From Hydrotalea sp. (GTDB taxonomy: Bacteria > Bacteroidota > Bacteroidia > Chitinophagales > Chitinophagaceae), in NCBI GenBank assembly GCA_027364735.1, contig DAHXOT010000023.1, positions 62,001 to 126,000 on the forward strand: a stretch of DNA of 64,000 bases. Direction: 5' to 3'. The notes beneath the pieces are model-generated. The model did not search any database. It was not told the DNA's origin and saw only the letters and a list, made by a program, of their open reading frames with translations. Position numbers and translations under genes: made by a program. Positions 36,600 through 45,839 of the stretch are shown piece by piece. Each line of letters begins with the position of its first letter. The stretch's first letter is position 1.

Positions 36600-37535
36600 T
36601 TAATTATCGGGCATAATAAATTGTAAGTTTCTCTGAATCCCTTTCCATTTGGTTCTTTTTAGTGGAGAATGTTTAAAAAGAAAATTAAAGGTTTCTTCAT
36701 TTAACTCATGCCATTCCTTATTAGTAAAATTTAAAATTTCGGGAATAGGTGTAAACTCTATTTCTTTGGTAGGATTACTAAAGCGATTCCAAGGACAAAC
36801 ATCTTGGCAAACATCACAGCCAAATACCCAATTACCGAATTTTTCTTTCATCGAATTGGGTAATAAATCATCCTTCAGCTCTATTGTAAAGTAAGAAATA
36901 CATTTACTGCCATCAATAATTTTATTAGGAAGTATGGCATTGGTAGGACAAGCATCTATACATTTCGTACAACTTCCGCAATAATCTTTTGCAAAAGCAT
37001 CATCATATTTTAATTCAACATCAACAATTAAAGTGGCAATAAAAAAAAATGAGCCACTTCGTTTATTTATTAAATTACCATTTTTACCAATCCATCCTAA
37101 CCCCGATTTTACAGCCCAAGTTCTTTCTAAAACGGGAGCAGAATCAATAAAACCTCGACCATTAATTTCGCCAATATTTTGTTGTAGCAGAAATAAAAAT
37201 TCTTTCAATTTTTCTTTAATCACTTTATGATAATCTCTGCCAAAAGCGTATTTCGAAATTTTAGGCGAATCATCTTTTTGTTGTTCGGAGGGAAAATAAT
37301 TTTTCAGTAATGTAATAACACTTTTAGCTTCCGGAACTAATAAGGATGGGTTAATTCTCAGATCGAAATAATTTTCCATGTAGTGCATCTTCCCGTTAAA
37401 ACCTTTGGTTAACCAGCGTTCTAAACGTTTAGCATCATCCGATAATATTTCGGCTTTAGCAATACCACAAAAATCAAAGCCTAACTGTTGCGATAGTTGT
37501 TGAATAATTTTTGTATGATGATTTTTTAATTCCAA
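36600..37535 (-). CDS. queG: Epoxyqueuosine reductase
   Basis: 311-residue cobalamin- and iron-sulphur-dependent enzyme that reduces epoxyqueuosine to queuosine in tRNA anticodons. The N-terminal DUF1730-type domain ([32 protein letters not shown]) is followed by the cobalamin-binding core ([43 protein letters not shown]). Two 4Fe-4S motifs follow: [12 protein letters not shown], with [11 protein letters not shown] completing the set. The C-terminus ends without HEAT repeats, as in the short form. Neighbours are unrelated. Confidence 0.96.
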   Translation of the reverse strand: MELKNHHTKIIQQLSQQLGFDFCGIAKAEILSDDAKRLERWLTKGFNGKMHYMENYFDLRINPSLLVPEAKSVITLLKNYFPSEQQKDDSPKISKYAFGRDYHKVIKEKLKEFLFLLQQNIGEINGRGFIDSAPVLERTWAVKSGLGWIGKNGNLINKRSGSFFFIATLIVDVELKYDDAFAKDYCGSCTKCIDACPTNAILPNKIIDGSKCISYFTIELKDDLLPNSMKEKFGNWVFGCDVCQDVCPWNRFSNPTKEIEFTPIPEILNFTNKEWHELNEETFNFLFKHSPLKRTKWKGIQRNLQFIMPDN

Positions 37536-37592
37536 AAAATTAATATTTTTTAATTCAATACCTTAAATACTTTATGAGAAATTTGTATTGTT

Positions 37593-37976
37593 TTATTCTT
37601 CTAAATGTAGTTTATGAAAAAATCGATGTGCCATAGGTGCAATTAGTATTCCAATATTGGTTATAAAGGCAACACCACTAAACAGAGCATAAAATGATGA
37701 AAATAATTTTCCAATATCTGTTTTAATTTCTATTACCGGTCCCATTCCGCTTAATATCATTGAGGCATTATGTAAAGCATCCAGCCAACCCATTGGTCCC
37801 CAGTAATGATAGCCCAAAACGCCCATGCCCAAACAAATAGCCAAAATAAAAGTGGCAAAAAGAGCATTCCAAAACATTCTTTGTAAAAATAAATGTTTAG
37901 GTAAAAGTGCCTTTTTTTTGTGTTCAAAATTGAAGATAGATGAAGTACCAATCATTTTTCTAAATGCTTGTGCCAT
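37593..37976 (-). CDS. Two-helix pore-loop membrane protein resembling a K+ channel, filter not canonical
   Basis: 127 residues. TM1 is at about 37-57, then an amphipathic re-entrant segment (WLDALHNASMIL), then SGMGP at 76-80, TDIGKLFSSFYALFSGVAFI and TM2 to about 113, with a basic tail HRFFHKLHLEE. The order and spacing match the two-helix potassium channel module, where DxGKxFxxxYxLxG follows the selectivity filter. The filter TVGYGD is replaced by SGMGP, so potassium selectivity is doubtful. It may be a tetrameric pore for another ion or a channel-derived membrane protein. It follows the serine hydrolase gene by 5 bp on the same strand, so the two are probably cotranscribed. Confidence 0.65.
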   Translation of the reverse strand: MAQAFRKMIGTSSIFNFEHKKKALLPKHLFLQRMFWNALFATFILAICLGMGVLGYHYWGPMGWLDALHNASMILSGMGPVIEIKTDIGKLFSSFYALFSGVAFITNIGILIAPMAHRFFHKLHLEE

Positions 37977-37981
37977 AAATT

Positions 37982-39043
37982 CTATTTACAGTTGTTGGAA
38001 GAAAATTCTTGATCAATTATTTTTTTTAATTCGCTATAAATATTTTTTTTCCCTTCTCCTAAAATTGATTTCACAAAAAAAACAACGGCATAACCTCTGC
38101 ATCTATCAATCATAGGCCAAGTGCCAAATAATCCAGGCGAAGCTAAAACAGTACTATTGCCATTAGTATCTGTATCCATTATCCATTCGCCCAACCCATA
38201 AGTAAAGCCTTCGGCTGCTTTGGGTGTATATTTAATCATATCAAGCGTCATTTGCGGCTTTTCCATTTCAGCAATCGAGGCTTCGCTTAAAATTCTTTTC
38301 TCTTTAAATATTCCTTTGTTTAAAAGCATTATTAAAAAGTTTAAATATTCTTCTGCTGTAGATTTTGCTCCGCCGGATGGATCGGGAGGTAAATTATAAT
38401 TATCGTTTTGAAAAGTAGAAGTTCTCATGCCTAATGGTCTAAAAATTCTTTCTAACATTAATTGATTAAAGTTTCTTTTAGTAACAATTTCGCATACTCT
38501 TGCTGCAATAATAAAGCCCGCATTGCCATAAAAAAATCCTGTACCCGGATTAAAATCAATTTCTTTTTTTGATGCTAAGGCACTTACTTCTGCATCTAAT
38601 GAGGCATATTTACCTCGGTGTAAAATATTAAGGAATGAAGATTCATCTTGTTTAATTCCTGTTTCGTTCGATAAGCAATGTCGAAGTGTAATATAATTTT
38701 TCCCATAAGTGGCAAAAATGGGTAAGTATTTACTAACCTTATCATCTAACGAAATTTTTCCTTCATCCACTAAGGTCATTACCATTGCAGCGGTTAGCCA
38801 TTTACTGCAACTGGCAATGGGAATAGAAGTATGTTTATTAAAATCTCCCCAATTTTTATCATAAACAATCTTGTTGTTCTTATAAATTAAAACTGCAAAT
38901 TTTCCACCTAAATCTTTTTTATGAAAATCTAATTTCTTATCTAATTCTCCAAAATTATATTGTGCGAACGATAACTGAAAAAAAAGCAGGAAATTCAATA
39001 ATACACTGCTTTTGCGGCAGATTTGCTTATAATAAGATGACAT
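37982..39043 (-). CDS. Exported serine hydrolase, beta-lactamase/DD-peptidase fold
   Basis: 353 residues from the ATG at 39043; an upstream frame extends 21 codons but would spoil the signal peptide (SVLLNFLLFFQLSFAQ). The class C-like fold is shown by SCSK (SxxK nucleophile motif) in IPIASCSKWLTAAMV, the YGN of FFYGNAGF as the YxN motif, and a C-terminal region with TYGLGEWIMD. Family members hydrolyse D-amino acid peptides, esters or beta-lactams; resistance function is not implied. The channel-like gene follows after 5 bp. Confidence 0.9.
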   Translation of the reverse strand: MSSYYKQICRKSSVLLNFLLFFQLSFAQYNFGELDKKLDFHKKDLGGKFAVLIYKNNKIVYDKNWGDFNKHTSIPIASCSKWLTAAMVMTLVDEGKISLDDKVSKYLPIFATYGKNYITLRHCLSNETGIKQDESSFLNILHRGKYASLDAEVSALASKKEIDFNPGTGFFYGNAGFIIAARVCEIVTKRNFNQLMLERIFRPLGMRTSTFQNDNYNLPPDPSGGAKSTAEEYLNFLIMLLNKGIFKEKRILSEASIAEMEKPQMTLDMIKYTPKAAEGFTYGLGEWIMDTDTNGNSTVLASPGLFGTWPMIDRCRGYAVVFFVKSILGEGKKNIYSELKKIIDQEFSSNNCK

Positions 39044-39216
39044 TGTTTCGTGTTTTATTGCTTGGATTATTCTTTGTGAAATTACTACTAAAGTATTTTG
39101 CTGCAAGTAAACAACAACTATTTAACTTTTACAAAAAATAGGATAGTAATAATTACAGCAAATTACCATTTTAATAGTAAATTTTATTTCAAAAAATAGC
39201 TTACCAAAAAAATAAT

Positions 39217-41811
39217 ATGAACCTAAATAATTATACAATAAAGGCACAAGAAGCCATTCAGGCTGCACAGCAAGAGGCATTTAATAATGGAAATCCTTTT
39301 ATCGAAACCAATCATTTACTTAAAGTAATGATAAAAGATAAAGACAACTCTATTGAATATCTTTTAAAAAAGAATAACGTTACCATCTCATTTATTGAAA
39401 ATAAACTTGAAGAAAGTATTAAACGTTTACCAAAGACCGATACAACCGAACCGGCACAAAGTATTAGTAGAGATTTAAATAACGCCTTATTAAAGGCAAA
39501 TGCAGCAATTAAACAGTTTAAGGATGAATTTGTGAGTATAGAACATTTACTTGTAGGCTTACTGCAAAATAACGATGATTGTAGTAAAATATTAAAAGAT
39601 GCAGGTCTTACCGAAAAAGGATTAATTACTGCAATAAAAGAATTGCGGAAAGGCGAAACTGTAAAAAGCCAAACTCAAAATACAGCGTACAATTCTTTAA
39701 ATAAATATGCACGCAATCTTAATGATATGGCAAGTAACGGAAAACTTGATCCCGTAATTGGCCGCGATGAAGAAATAAGAAGAACCTTGCACATTTTATC
39801 TCGACGCTCAAAAAATAATCCAATTCTTGTAGGAGAACCCGGTGTTGGTAAAACAGCCATAGCAGAGGGTTTGGCAATGCGTATTGTAAACGGCGATGTG
39901 CCCGATAACCTAAAAAATAAAATCGTTTATGCATTAGATATGGGGCAATTAATTGCCGGTGCTAAATATAAAGGCGAATTTGAAGAACGTTTAAAAGCTG
40001 TTGTAAAAGAAGTAGCAGAAAGTGATGGTGAAATTGTTTTATTTATTGATGAAATACATACACTAATTGGGGCCGGTGGCGGAGAAGGAGCTATGGATGC
40101 AGCTAATATTTTAAAGCCTGCATTGGCAAGAGGAGAATTAAGAGCAATTGGTGCAACCACTTTAAATGAGTATCAAAAATTTTTTGAAAAAGATAAAGCA
40201 TTGGAACGTCGTTTTCAGAAAGTAATGATTGATGAACCTTCTGTTGAAGATGCAATTTCTATACTTCGTGGGTTAAAAGATAGATATGAAACACATCATC
40301 ATGTTCGTATAAAAGATGATGCTATTATTGCTGCTGTTGAATTATCGAATAGATATATTACCGATAGATTTTTGCCTGATAAAGCAATTGATTTAATTGA
40401 TGAAAGTGCTGCTAAACTTAAATTGGAAATGAATAGTATGCCGGAAGAGTTAGATAAATTAGAAAGGCAAATAAGGCAATTAGAAATTGAACGGGAAGCA
40501 ATTAAACGTGAGAATGATGAAATTAAATTAAAAGAGTTAAATACCGATATTGCCAATCTTGTTGTTGAGCGAGATACGTTTAAAGCAAAATGGAAAGATG
40601 AGAAAGAATTGGTAGATAAAATGCAAAATGCTAAAACCTCAATTGAAGATTTAAAACTGCAAGCCGATCAGGCAGAACGAAATGGCGATTATGGTAAAGT
40701 AGCAGAAATTCGTTACGGAAAAATTAAGGAGCAAGAACAAATAGTTAAAACACTTAGTACGCAGCTTCAATCGTTAAGCGATAAACGATTAATGAAGGAA
40801 GAAGTTGATGCAGAAGATATTGCCGAAAATATTGCAAAAGCAACCGGTATTCCTGTTTCTAAAATGTTGCAAAGCGATAAAGAAAAACTGCTACAATTAG
40901 AAGATCATTTGCATGAACGTATCGTTGGTCAAGATGAAGCTATTTCGGCTGTTGCCGATGCAATTCGAAGAAGTAGAGCCGGATTGCAAGATCCTAAAAA
41001 ACCTATTGGATCATTCATTTTTTTAGGAACAACAGGTGTAGGTAAAACCGAATTGGCAAAAGCTTTAGCAGCATTTTTGTTTGATGATGAAACTATGATG
41101 ACACGTATTGATATGAGCGAATATCAAGAAAAGCATACTGTTTCTCGTTTAGTAGGTGCACCTCCGGGATATATTGGATATGATGAAGGTGGCCAATTAA
41201 CCGAAGCTGTTAGACGTAAGCCATATTCTGTTGTTTTATTAGATGAAATTGAGAAAGCTCATCCCGATGTTTTTAATGTAATGCTTCAGGTATTGGATGA
41301 TGGAAGACTAACTGATAATAAAGGGCGAGTGGTAAATTTTAAAAATACCATTATTATTATGACAAGCAACTTAGGCAGTAGCATTATTCAAGAGGCATTT
41401 GAAAAAGTAAATGAACACAATAAAGATGCAGTAGTAGAAAAAACAAAAATTGAAGTTGTAGCATTGCTGAAACAAACTATTCGTCCGGAATTTCTTAATA
41501 GAATTGATGAAGTAATTATGTTTCAGCCATTAATGAAAAATGAAATTAGAGGCATTATTACTATTCAACTAAATCAATTGAAACAGTTGGTTGCAACAAA
41601 CGGAATTGACTTAGCTTTTACCAATTACTTATTAGACTTTTTAGCAGAAAATGGATATGATCCTCAATTTGGAGCAAGGCCATTAAAACGATTAATTCAG
41701 AAAGTAATTATCAATGAATTGAGTAAAAAAATATTATCGGGAGATATTGATAAAAGTAAAAAGGTATTAGTAGATGTATTTGATAGCGTAGTAGTATTTA
41801 GAAACGAATAA
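39217..41811 (+). CDS. clpB: ATP-dependent disaggregase ClpB
   Basis: 864-residue Hsp100. An N-terminal Clp_N repeat domain is followed by AAA1 with Walker A GEPGVGKT and Walker B (VLFIDEIH). The long middle coiled coil (about 400-530, MPEELDKLERQIRQLEIER) is diagnostic of ClpB as opposed to ClpA. AAA2 has GTTGVGKT and VVLLDEIEKAHPDV. It works with DnaK to rescue aggregated proteins. The upstream 110 bp separates it from the divergent serine hydrolase; no CIRCE element is seen. A hairpin immediately follows the stop codon. Confidence 0.98.
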   Translation: MNLNNYTIKAQEAIQAAQQEAFNNGNPFIETNHLLKVMIKDKDNSIEYLLKKNNVTISFIENKLEESIKRLPKTDTTEPAQSISRDLNNALLKANAAIKQFKDEFVSIEHLLVGLLQNNDDCSKILKDAGLTEKGLITAIKELRKGETVKSQTQNTAYNSLNKYARNLNDMASNGKLDPVIGRDEEIRRTLHILSRRSKNNPILVGEPGVGKTAIAEGLAMRIVNGDVPDNLKNKIVYALDMGQLIAGAKYKGEFEERLKAVVKEVAESDGEIVLFIDEIHTLIGAGGGEGAMDAANILKPALARGELRAIGATTLNEYQKFFEKDKALERRFQKVMIDEPSVEDAISILRGLKDRYETHHHVRIKDDAIIAAVELSNRYITDRFLPDKAIDLIDESAAKLKLEMNSMPEELDKLERQIRQLEIEREAIKRENDEIKLKELNTDIANLVVERDTFKAKWKDEKELVDKMQNAKTSIEDLKLQADQAERNGDYGKVAEIRYGKIKEQEQIVKTLSTQLQSLSDKRLMKEEVDAEDIAENIAKATGIPVSKMLQSDKEKLLQLEDHLHERIVGQDEAISAVADAIRRSRAGLQDPKKPIGSFIFLGTTGVGKTELAKALAAFLFDDETMMTRIDMSEYQEKHTVSRLVGAPPGYIGYDEGGQLTEAVRRKPYSVVLLDEIEKAHPDVFNVMLQVLDDGRLTDNKGRVVNFKNTIIIMTSNLGSSIIQEAFEKVNEHNKDAVVEKTKIEVVALLKQTIRPEFLNRIDEVIMFQPLMKNEIRGIITIQLNQLKQLVATNGIDLAFTNYLLDFLAENGYDPQFGARPLKRLIQKVIINELSKKILSGDIDKSKKVLVDVFDSVVVFRNE

Positions 41812-41842
41812 ATAAGGTTGAACATTTATGCTCAACCTTATT
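41811..41842. terminator. Bidirectional hairpin between clpB and the RRM gene
   Basis: AATAAGGTTGA (41811-41821) and TCAACCTTATT (41832-41842) form a perfect 11-bp stem around a 10-nt loop. The stem starts at the last base of the clpB stop and ends 7 bp before the convergent RRM stop, so it probably separates the two transcripts. The T tract is short. Confidence 0.7.
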
Positions 41843-41849
41843 ATAGCAA

Positions 41850-42137
41850 TTACCAACGACTATTGCTGAAAGAACGTTTGTTGTTAGTTCTTTCTTCGCG
41901 TGGTCTTGCTTCAGTTACGCTAATTGCACGGCCTTCAACTAAACCGCCGTTTAATTCGGCGATAGCTTTTTTGGCTGCTGCGTCATCAGACATTTCAACA
42001 AAACCAAATCCGCGGCTGCGTTGTGTAACTTTATCGGTAATAATTTTTGCTGAAGTTACTTCTCCGTAACTTTCAAAGAAACCTCTTAAGTCTTCATCTT
42101 CTACATTGAAGCTTAAATTTGAAACATAAATGTTCAT
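41850..42137 (-). CDS. RRM-domain RNA-binding protein
   Basis: 95-residue single RNA recognition motif with RNP2 (IYVSNL) at the start and RNP1 (RGFGFVEM) near residue 43, plus a short basic tail (RPREERTNNKRSFSNSRW). These proteins bind single-stranded RNA with the aromatic residues of both motifs and are common in Bacteroidota, where they may influence mRNA stability. A perfect -7 box about 130 bp upstream implies a long 5' leader, a setting often linked to cold or autoregulation. It converges with clpB. Confidence 0.92.
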   Translation of the reverse strand: MNIYVSNLSFNVEDEDLRGFFESYGEVTSAKIITDKVTQRSRGFGFVEMSDDAAAKKAIAELNGGLVEGRAISVTEARPREERTNNKRSFSNSRW

Positions 42138-42201
42138 CTTAAAAAAGATTTTAAATAAAAAATAAATTGAGATAAAAGCAGGCGTAAAGAAGAATAAACT
42201 A

Positions 42202-42224
42202 TTAGCAGAAATGCTTAGCAGAAA
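42202..42224. repeat. Tandem TTAGCAGAAA pair in the RRM leader
   Basis: Identical 10-mers at 42202-42211 and 42215-42224, in the predicted leader of the minus-strand RRM gene. Possibly a regulatory element; chance cannot be excluded. Confidence 0.35.
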
Positions 42225-42267
42225 ATTTGTTCACTTACTAAATGCTGAAAAGCTCAAATTGACGGTG

Positions 42268-42275
42268 CAAATGTA
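42268..42275 (-). promoter_or_regulatory. Candidate -7 box of the RRM gene
   Basis: TACATTTG on the minus strand matches TAnnTTTG exactly; the predicted start lies near 42262, leaving a leader of about 125 nt before the ATG at 42137. No TTTG -33 box at ideal spacing. Confidence 0.45.
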
Positions 42276-42360
42276 GTGAAATTAAGCTGCACCATAAAAA
42301 ATTTCTCGTTATAAAGAAAAGTTTAGTAATTTAGAGTATCCAATTTCAATGAAATACTGC

Positions 42361-43203
42361 ATGAAACTTTCAATTATTATCCGAAACAGGAATAATGCGA
42401 TGTTGTTAGAACAAACATTGCAGCAAATTTCTAACCAGCAAACAAGTTTTCCTTACGAAATAGTTATTGTTGATAATGATTCAACTGATCATTCTTTGCA
42501 AGTTGCTCAAAAGTTTAACTGTAAAATAGTGCATTTGCCCAAAGGAGAATTTACTTATGGTAAAGCAATAAATGTAGGAATTGCTAATAGTGAAGGTGAA
42601 TACATTATGATTATAAGCTCTCATGTATTGTTATTGCAGAATGATTTTCTTGAAAAAATACCATTTTATTTTTCAGATAATAAAATTGCAGGATTACGAT
42701 TTATTAACACGTCGGCTCCACAGCAATTAGTTGAAAGTGTAAAAAAAGGCGTTCAAAAAATTGAAGCAATTGATGATATGAATTTTGCTAACAAATATTG
42801 GAATAATTTAATTGTAAACCATTGTAGTGCAATTAGAAAAAGTTGTTGGGAAATTGAAACTTTTAATGAGTTATTAAATGCAGGGGAAGATAAGCTATGG
42901 GCATTAAATATTTTGAAACAAGGATATCATCTCTTATATAATGTTCCTGTTTATTATGCGTATGTAGCTGAAATTTCGATGAATAGAAAAATTAGTAAAA
43001 GAGTAAGAGAAGAGTATTCAAAGAAGATGATTATTTGCAATGCTGTTTCTGAATATGAAAAATATTTTATGCTTTATTTGATGTATAAAATGAAAAGAAA
43101 TTCTAAAACATTTTTTAAAGGGCTATTAACCGATATAAAAATTTATTTTGGATATAAACGAGAAAAGAAAAGATTCAAAAATTTAGCGGTTGTATCCAAT
43201 TAA
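42361..43203 (+). CDS. Family 2 glycosyltransferase
   Basis: 280 residues from the ATG at 42361 (a second ATG lies four codons upstream). The GT-A nucleotide-binding start LSIIIRNRNNAMLLEQTL is followed by EIVIVDNDSTDHSL and by GKAINVGIANSEGEYIMIISSHVLL, where the usual DxD is replaced by SSH. AGEDKLWALNILKQGY near residue 180 matches the ED acceptor/base region. It probably adds a sugar to a cell-surface glycan. The convergent ATP-grasp gene overlaps its end by 21 bp. The donor and acceptor are unknown. Confidence 0.9.
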   Translation: MKLSIIIRNRNNAMLLEQTLQQISNQQTSFPYEIVIVDNDSTDHSLQVAQKFNCKIVHLPKGEFTYGKAINVGIANSEGEYIMIISSHVLLLQNDFLEKIPFYFSDNKIAGLRFINTSAPQQLVESVKKGVQKIEAIDDMNFANKYWNNLIVNHCSAIRKSCWEIETFNELLNAGEDKLWALNILKQGYHLLYNVPVYYAYVAEISMNRKISKRVREEYSKKMIICNAVSEYEKYFMLYLMYKMKRNSKTFFKGLLTDIKIYFGYKREKKRFKNLAVVSN

Positions 43204-44355
43204 ATATTTTAAGGTTGATTCTATTTTTCTTAGTCGCTTGGTGATAAACTGTTTTTTTAATTCTCTTTTTATGCGTGCATGTAAAATAGGATCGTAGGTT
43301 GGTATAAATTTTTTATAACTTTTTATATTCAATATCCAATAACTAATTCCAGCAACATCCCATTTATATAAACAACGTTTCAAATCTTTATAAAAAAGTG
43401 CAACTTCAACGGGTTGTGTATAATATAAGTGCTCTTGAATGGCAATGCCTTTCTTTTCAAAGGCAATTATTTTTTTTATACCTTCTGCAAAATCGTTTCC
43501 GGTAAATTTACCATAAGGCATCCATGAGTTAGGGCGTATATCTATTTCAAGTAAATAATGCTTGTTTGTATGTTCTTCATAAAAAAATCCTACACTGGCA
43601 AAACCATGTAAACCAACTGCTTTGCCAATTTTTTGTAATTCATTTTTTATTACTTCGTTGTAATAAAAAACTCTTCGGGTGCTAATACTAAACTTGTTGT
43701 TTATATACGAAAGTACTTTAGAAATATTGCAGCATATTAATTCTCCTTTCCAAAATAATGCTTCTACACCAACATCTTCACCCTTTATATATTGTTGAAT
43801 AACTAAGTTATTTTTGATCTCTATTTTTTCTAATGCTACCAATATATCATTTTTGGTGTTGCAAATAGTAATGCCCATTCCACCCCAGCTTAAATCTTGT
43901 TTTAGTAAAACCGGAAAATTGATTGTATTAATTTGTTGTTGAATAAAATTTGCTTCATCGTATATAATAAATTCAGGGGTTAAAATATTCAGCTCATTGC
44001 AAATAGTAGATAAACCTGCTTTTGATCCTAATATTTTTCTGTACGTGTTATTTTTTAAGGGCATTATTTTATCAAATAATGAATCGGATTGAATTGATTC
44101 ATTCATCAGTTTAATTAGCGGATCATCTCCCAATATAATCCAATCATAATTATTATTCGATAATGCAATTATTTGTTGCACCAACTCCTCTTTTTCCTTT
44201 TTTGATACAATTAATTCATCAACAAAACTATTTGATGCAACCCAATCGGTTGGTTGACATACAACATGCACAGTGCATCCGGAAGTTTTAAGCAAAAATG
44301 GTATTTCAGATATTGCATCCCAACTCTCAGAAACTGCCAGTAATACTTTAAACAT
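43183..44355 (-). CDS. ATP-grasp domain protein, substrate unknown
   Basis: 390 residues. A Rossmann-like N-terminus (MFKVLLAVSESWDAISEIPFL) precedes the ATP-grasp core: the substrate/ATP loop FPVLLKQDLSWGGMGITICN near residue 150 and the magnesium-binding LLEIDIRPNSWMPYGKF near residue 270 (E and N of the conserved ExxxRxN pattern). It would activate a carboxylate with ATP and join it to an amine or thiol. The overlap with the glycosyltransferase hints at surface modification, but the opposite orientation does not support an operon. Confidence 0.88.
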   Translation of the reverse strand: MFKVLLAVSESWDAISEIPFLLKTSGCTVHVVCQPTDWVASNSFVDELIVSKKEKEELVQQIIALSNNNYDWIILGDDPLIKLMNESIQSDSLFDKIMPLKNNTYRKILGSKAGLSTICNELNILTPEFIIYDEANFIQQQINTINFPVLLKQDLSWGGMGITICNTKNDILVALEKIEIKNNLVIQQYIKGEDVGVEALFWKGELICCNISKVLSYINNKFSISTRRVFYYNEVIKNELQKIGKAVGLHGFASVGFFYEEHTNKHYLLEIDIRPNSWMPYGKFTGNDFAEGIKKIIAFEKKGIAIQEHLYYTQPVEVALFYKDLKRCLYKWDVAGISYWILNIKSYKKFIPTYDPILHARIKRELKKQFITKRLRKIESTLKYLIGYNR

Positions 44356-44456
44356 GCTATATTTTAATTAAAAATTGTGTAGAAAAGAATAGAAACAATA
44401 TTTCAAAAATAAGATAGTTTTATACAGTATTTTGATGAATTGTTAAATGAAATATT

Positions 44457-44963
44457 ATGCTTCAATTTAACTCGGTAATTGAACAATTTGGAAAGAAAGG
44501 TGAGAAAACCGGATGGACATACATTTCAATTTCTGCAGAAGTTGCAGAGAAGATAAACCCGGGCAATAAAAAAGTATTTAGAGTGAAAGGAAAAATTGAT
44601 GATTGTTCTATTGCAGCAATTGCATTAATGCCAATGGGCGATGGAAGCTTTATAATGCCTTTAAATGCTACTGTTAGAAAGCAGATTAAAAAAAGAAAAG
44701 GGGATGAAGTATTGGTACATCTGCAAATAGATAATCAACAAATAAAACCTCCTCAAGAGTTTATTGAATGTTTAGATGATGAGCCCAATGCAAAAATATT
44801 TTATAAGCAGCTTTCCTTATCACATCAAAATTATTTTTGTAATTGGATAAAGCAAGCCAAAACCGATAATACAAAAGCAAAAAGAATTGCTCATACCATT
44901 AATGCATTAATTAATGGCTGGCACTTTGGTGAAATGATGCAATTTTTAAAAGCTAATAAATAA
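44457..44963 (+). CDS. DUF1905/YdeI-OmdA family protein
   Basis: 168 residues. The first 95 form a DUF1905-type beta-barrel (FNSVIEQFGKKGEKTGWTYISISAEVA, GDGSFIMPLNATVRKQIKKRKGDEVLVHL). The C-terminal helical segment (SHQNYFCNWIKQAKTDNTKAKRIAHTINALINGW) matches YdeI/OmdA, a family linked to bacteriocin tolerance. It is cytoplasmic, with no signal peptide. It lies 15 bp before the patatin gene and is probably cotranscribed. The family's biochemical action is unknown. Confidence 0.85.
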   Translation: MLQFNSVIEQFGKKGEKTGWTYISISAEVAEKINPGNKKVFRVKGKIDDCSIAAIALMPMGDGSFIMPLNATVRKQIKKRKGDEVLVHLQIDNQQIKPPQEFIECLDDEPNAKIFYKQLSLSHQNYFCNWIKQAKTDNTKAKRIAHTINALINGWHFGEMMQFLKANK

Positions 44964-44978
44964 AAAAGTTAATCAACT

Positions 44979-45839
44979 ATGAAGAAAGTTCATCTGGTAT
45001 TAGGTAGTGGCGGTGCAAGAGGTATGGCTCATATTGGGGTTATAGAAATGTTACAACAAGATGGATACGACATTATAGAAGTGGTAGGTTGTTCAATGGG
45101 AGCCGTTGTTGGTGCTATGTATTGTACCGGGAATTTACAAAAATATACACAATGGTTATTGAGCCTTACCAAGTCTGGCGTATTTAGTTTGTTTGATTTT
45201 ACGTTAACTAAACAAGGTTTTGTAAAAGGCGAAAAAGTATTTGTTAAAATACAGGAATTTGCCGGAGAACAGTGTATTGAAAATTTGAAAATTCCTTTTG
45301 TGGCTGTTGCAACTGATATGTTACATAAAAAAGAAGTGTATTTTACTTCAGGAAATATATACAAAGCTTTACGAGCATCTATTGCCATACCCGGCGTTTT
45401 TACACCGGTTATTACCGACGAATCGGTATTGGTTGATGGTGGTGTATTAAATCCGTTGCCATTAAATTTAATTCATAAGCAAGATGATGCTATTGTTGTG
45501 GCGGTTAATTTAAATGGAATGCCAATTAAGCAGGCTAAGCAAGTAATTAGAGAAGAATCTACTAATTATTGGGAATGGTTACCCAAATTGCCTACGTTGG
45601 TTAAAAAAGATATAGTTGAAAAAGAAAGAAATGAAATAATAAAGCTTAGTTTATTTGATTTATTAAACTCATCTTACGATTGTACGCTGGATAGATTAAC
45701 CGAAATTATCATTAATCAGCATCAACCCGATATTTTGGTAGAAATACCCAGAAATATTTGCAACACTTTTGAGTTTTATAAAGCTGCCGAAGTAATTGAA
45801 ATAGGAAGAGAAGCATACAAAAAAGCAATTGCAAGCTAA
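44979..45839 (+). CDS. Patatin-like phospholipase
   Basis: 286-residue lipid acyl hydrolase with a Ser-Asp dyad. The oxyanion loop LGSGGARGMAHIG is at the N-terminus, the nucleophile S39 lies in GCSMG, and the catalytic aspartate D153 lies in DGGVLNPLP. There is no signal peptide or C-terminal beta-barrel domain, unlike the larger secreted patatins, so it is likely cytoplasmic or membrane-peripheral. Similar to the RssA/YchK group. Its end overlaps the convergent ackA by 4 bp. Confidence 0.93.
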   Translation: MKKVHLVLGSGGARGMAHIGVIEMLQQDGYDIIEVVGCSMGAVVGAMYCTGNLQKYTQWLLSLTKSGVFSLFDFTLTKQGFVKGEKVFVKIQEFAGEQCIENLKIPFVAVATDMLHKKEVYFTSGNIYKALRASIAIPGVFTPVITDESVLVDGGVLNPLPLNLIHKQDDAIVVAVNLNGMPIKQAKQVIREESTNYWEWLPKLPTLVKKDIVEKERNEIIKLSLFDLLNSSYDCTLDRLTEIIINQHQPDILVEIPRNICNTFEFYKAAEVIEIGREAYKKAIAS

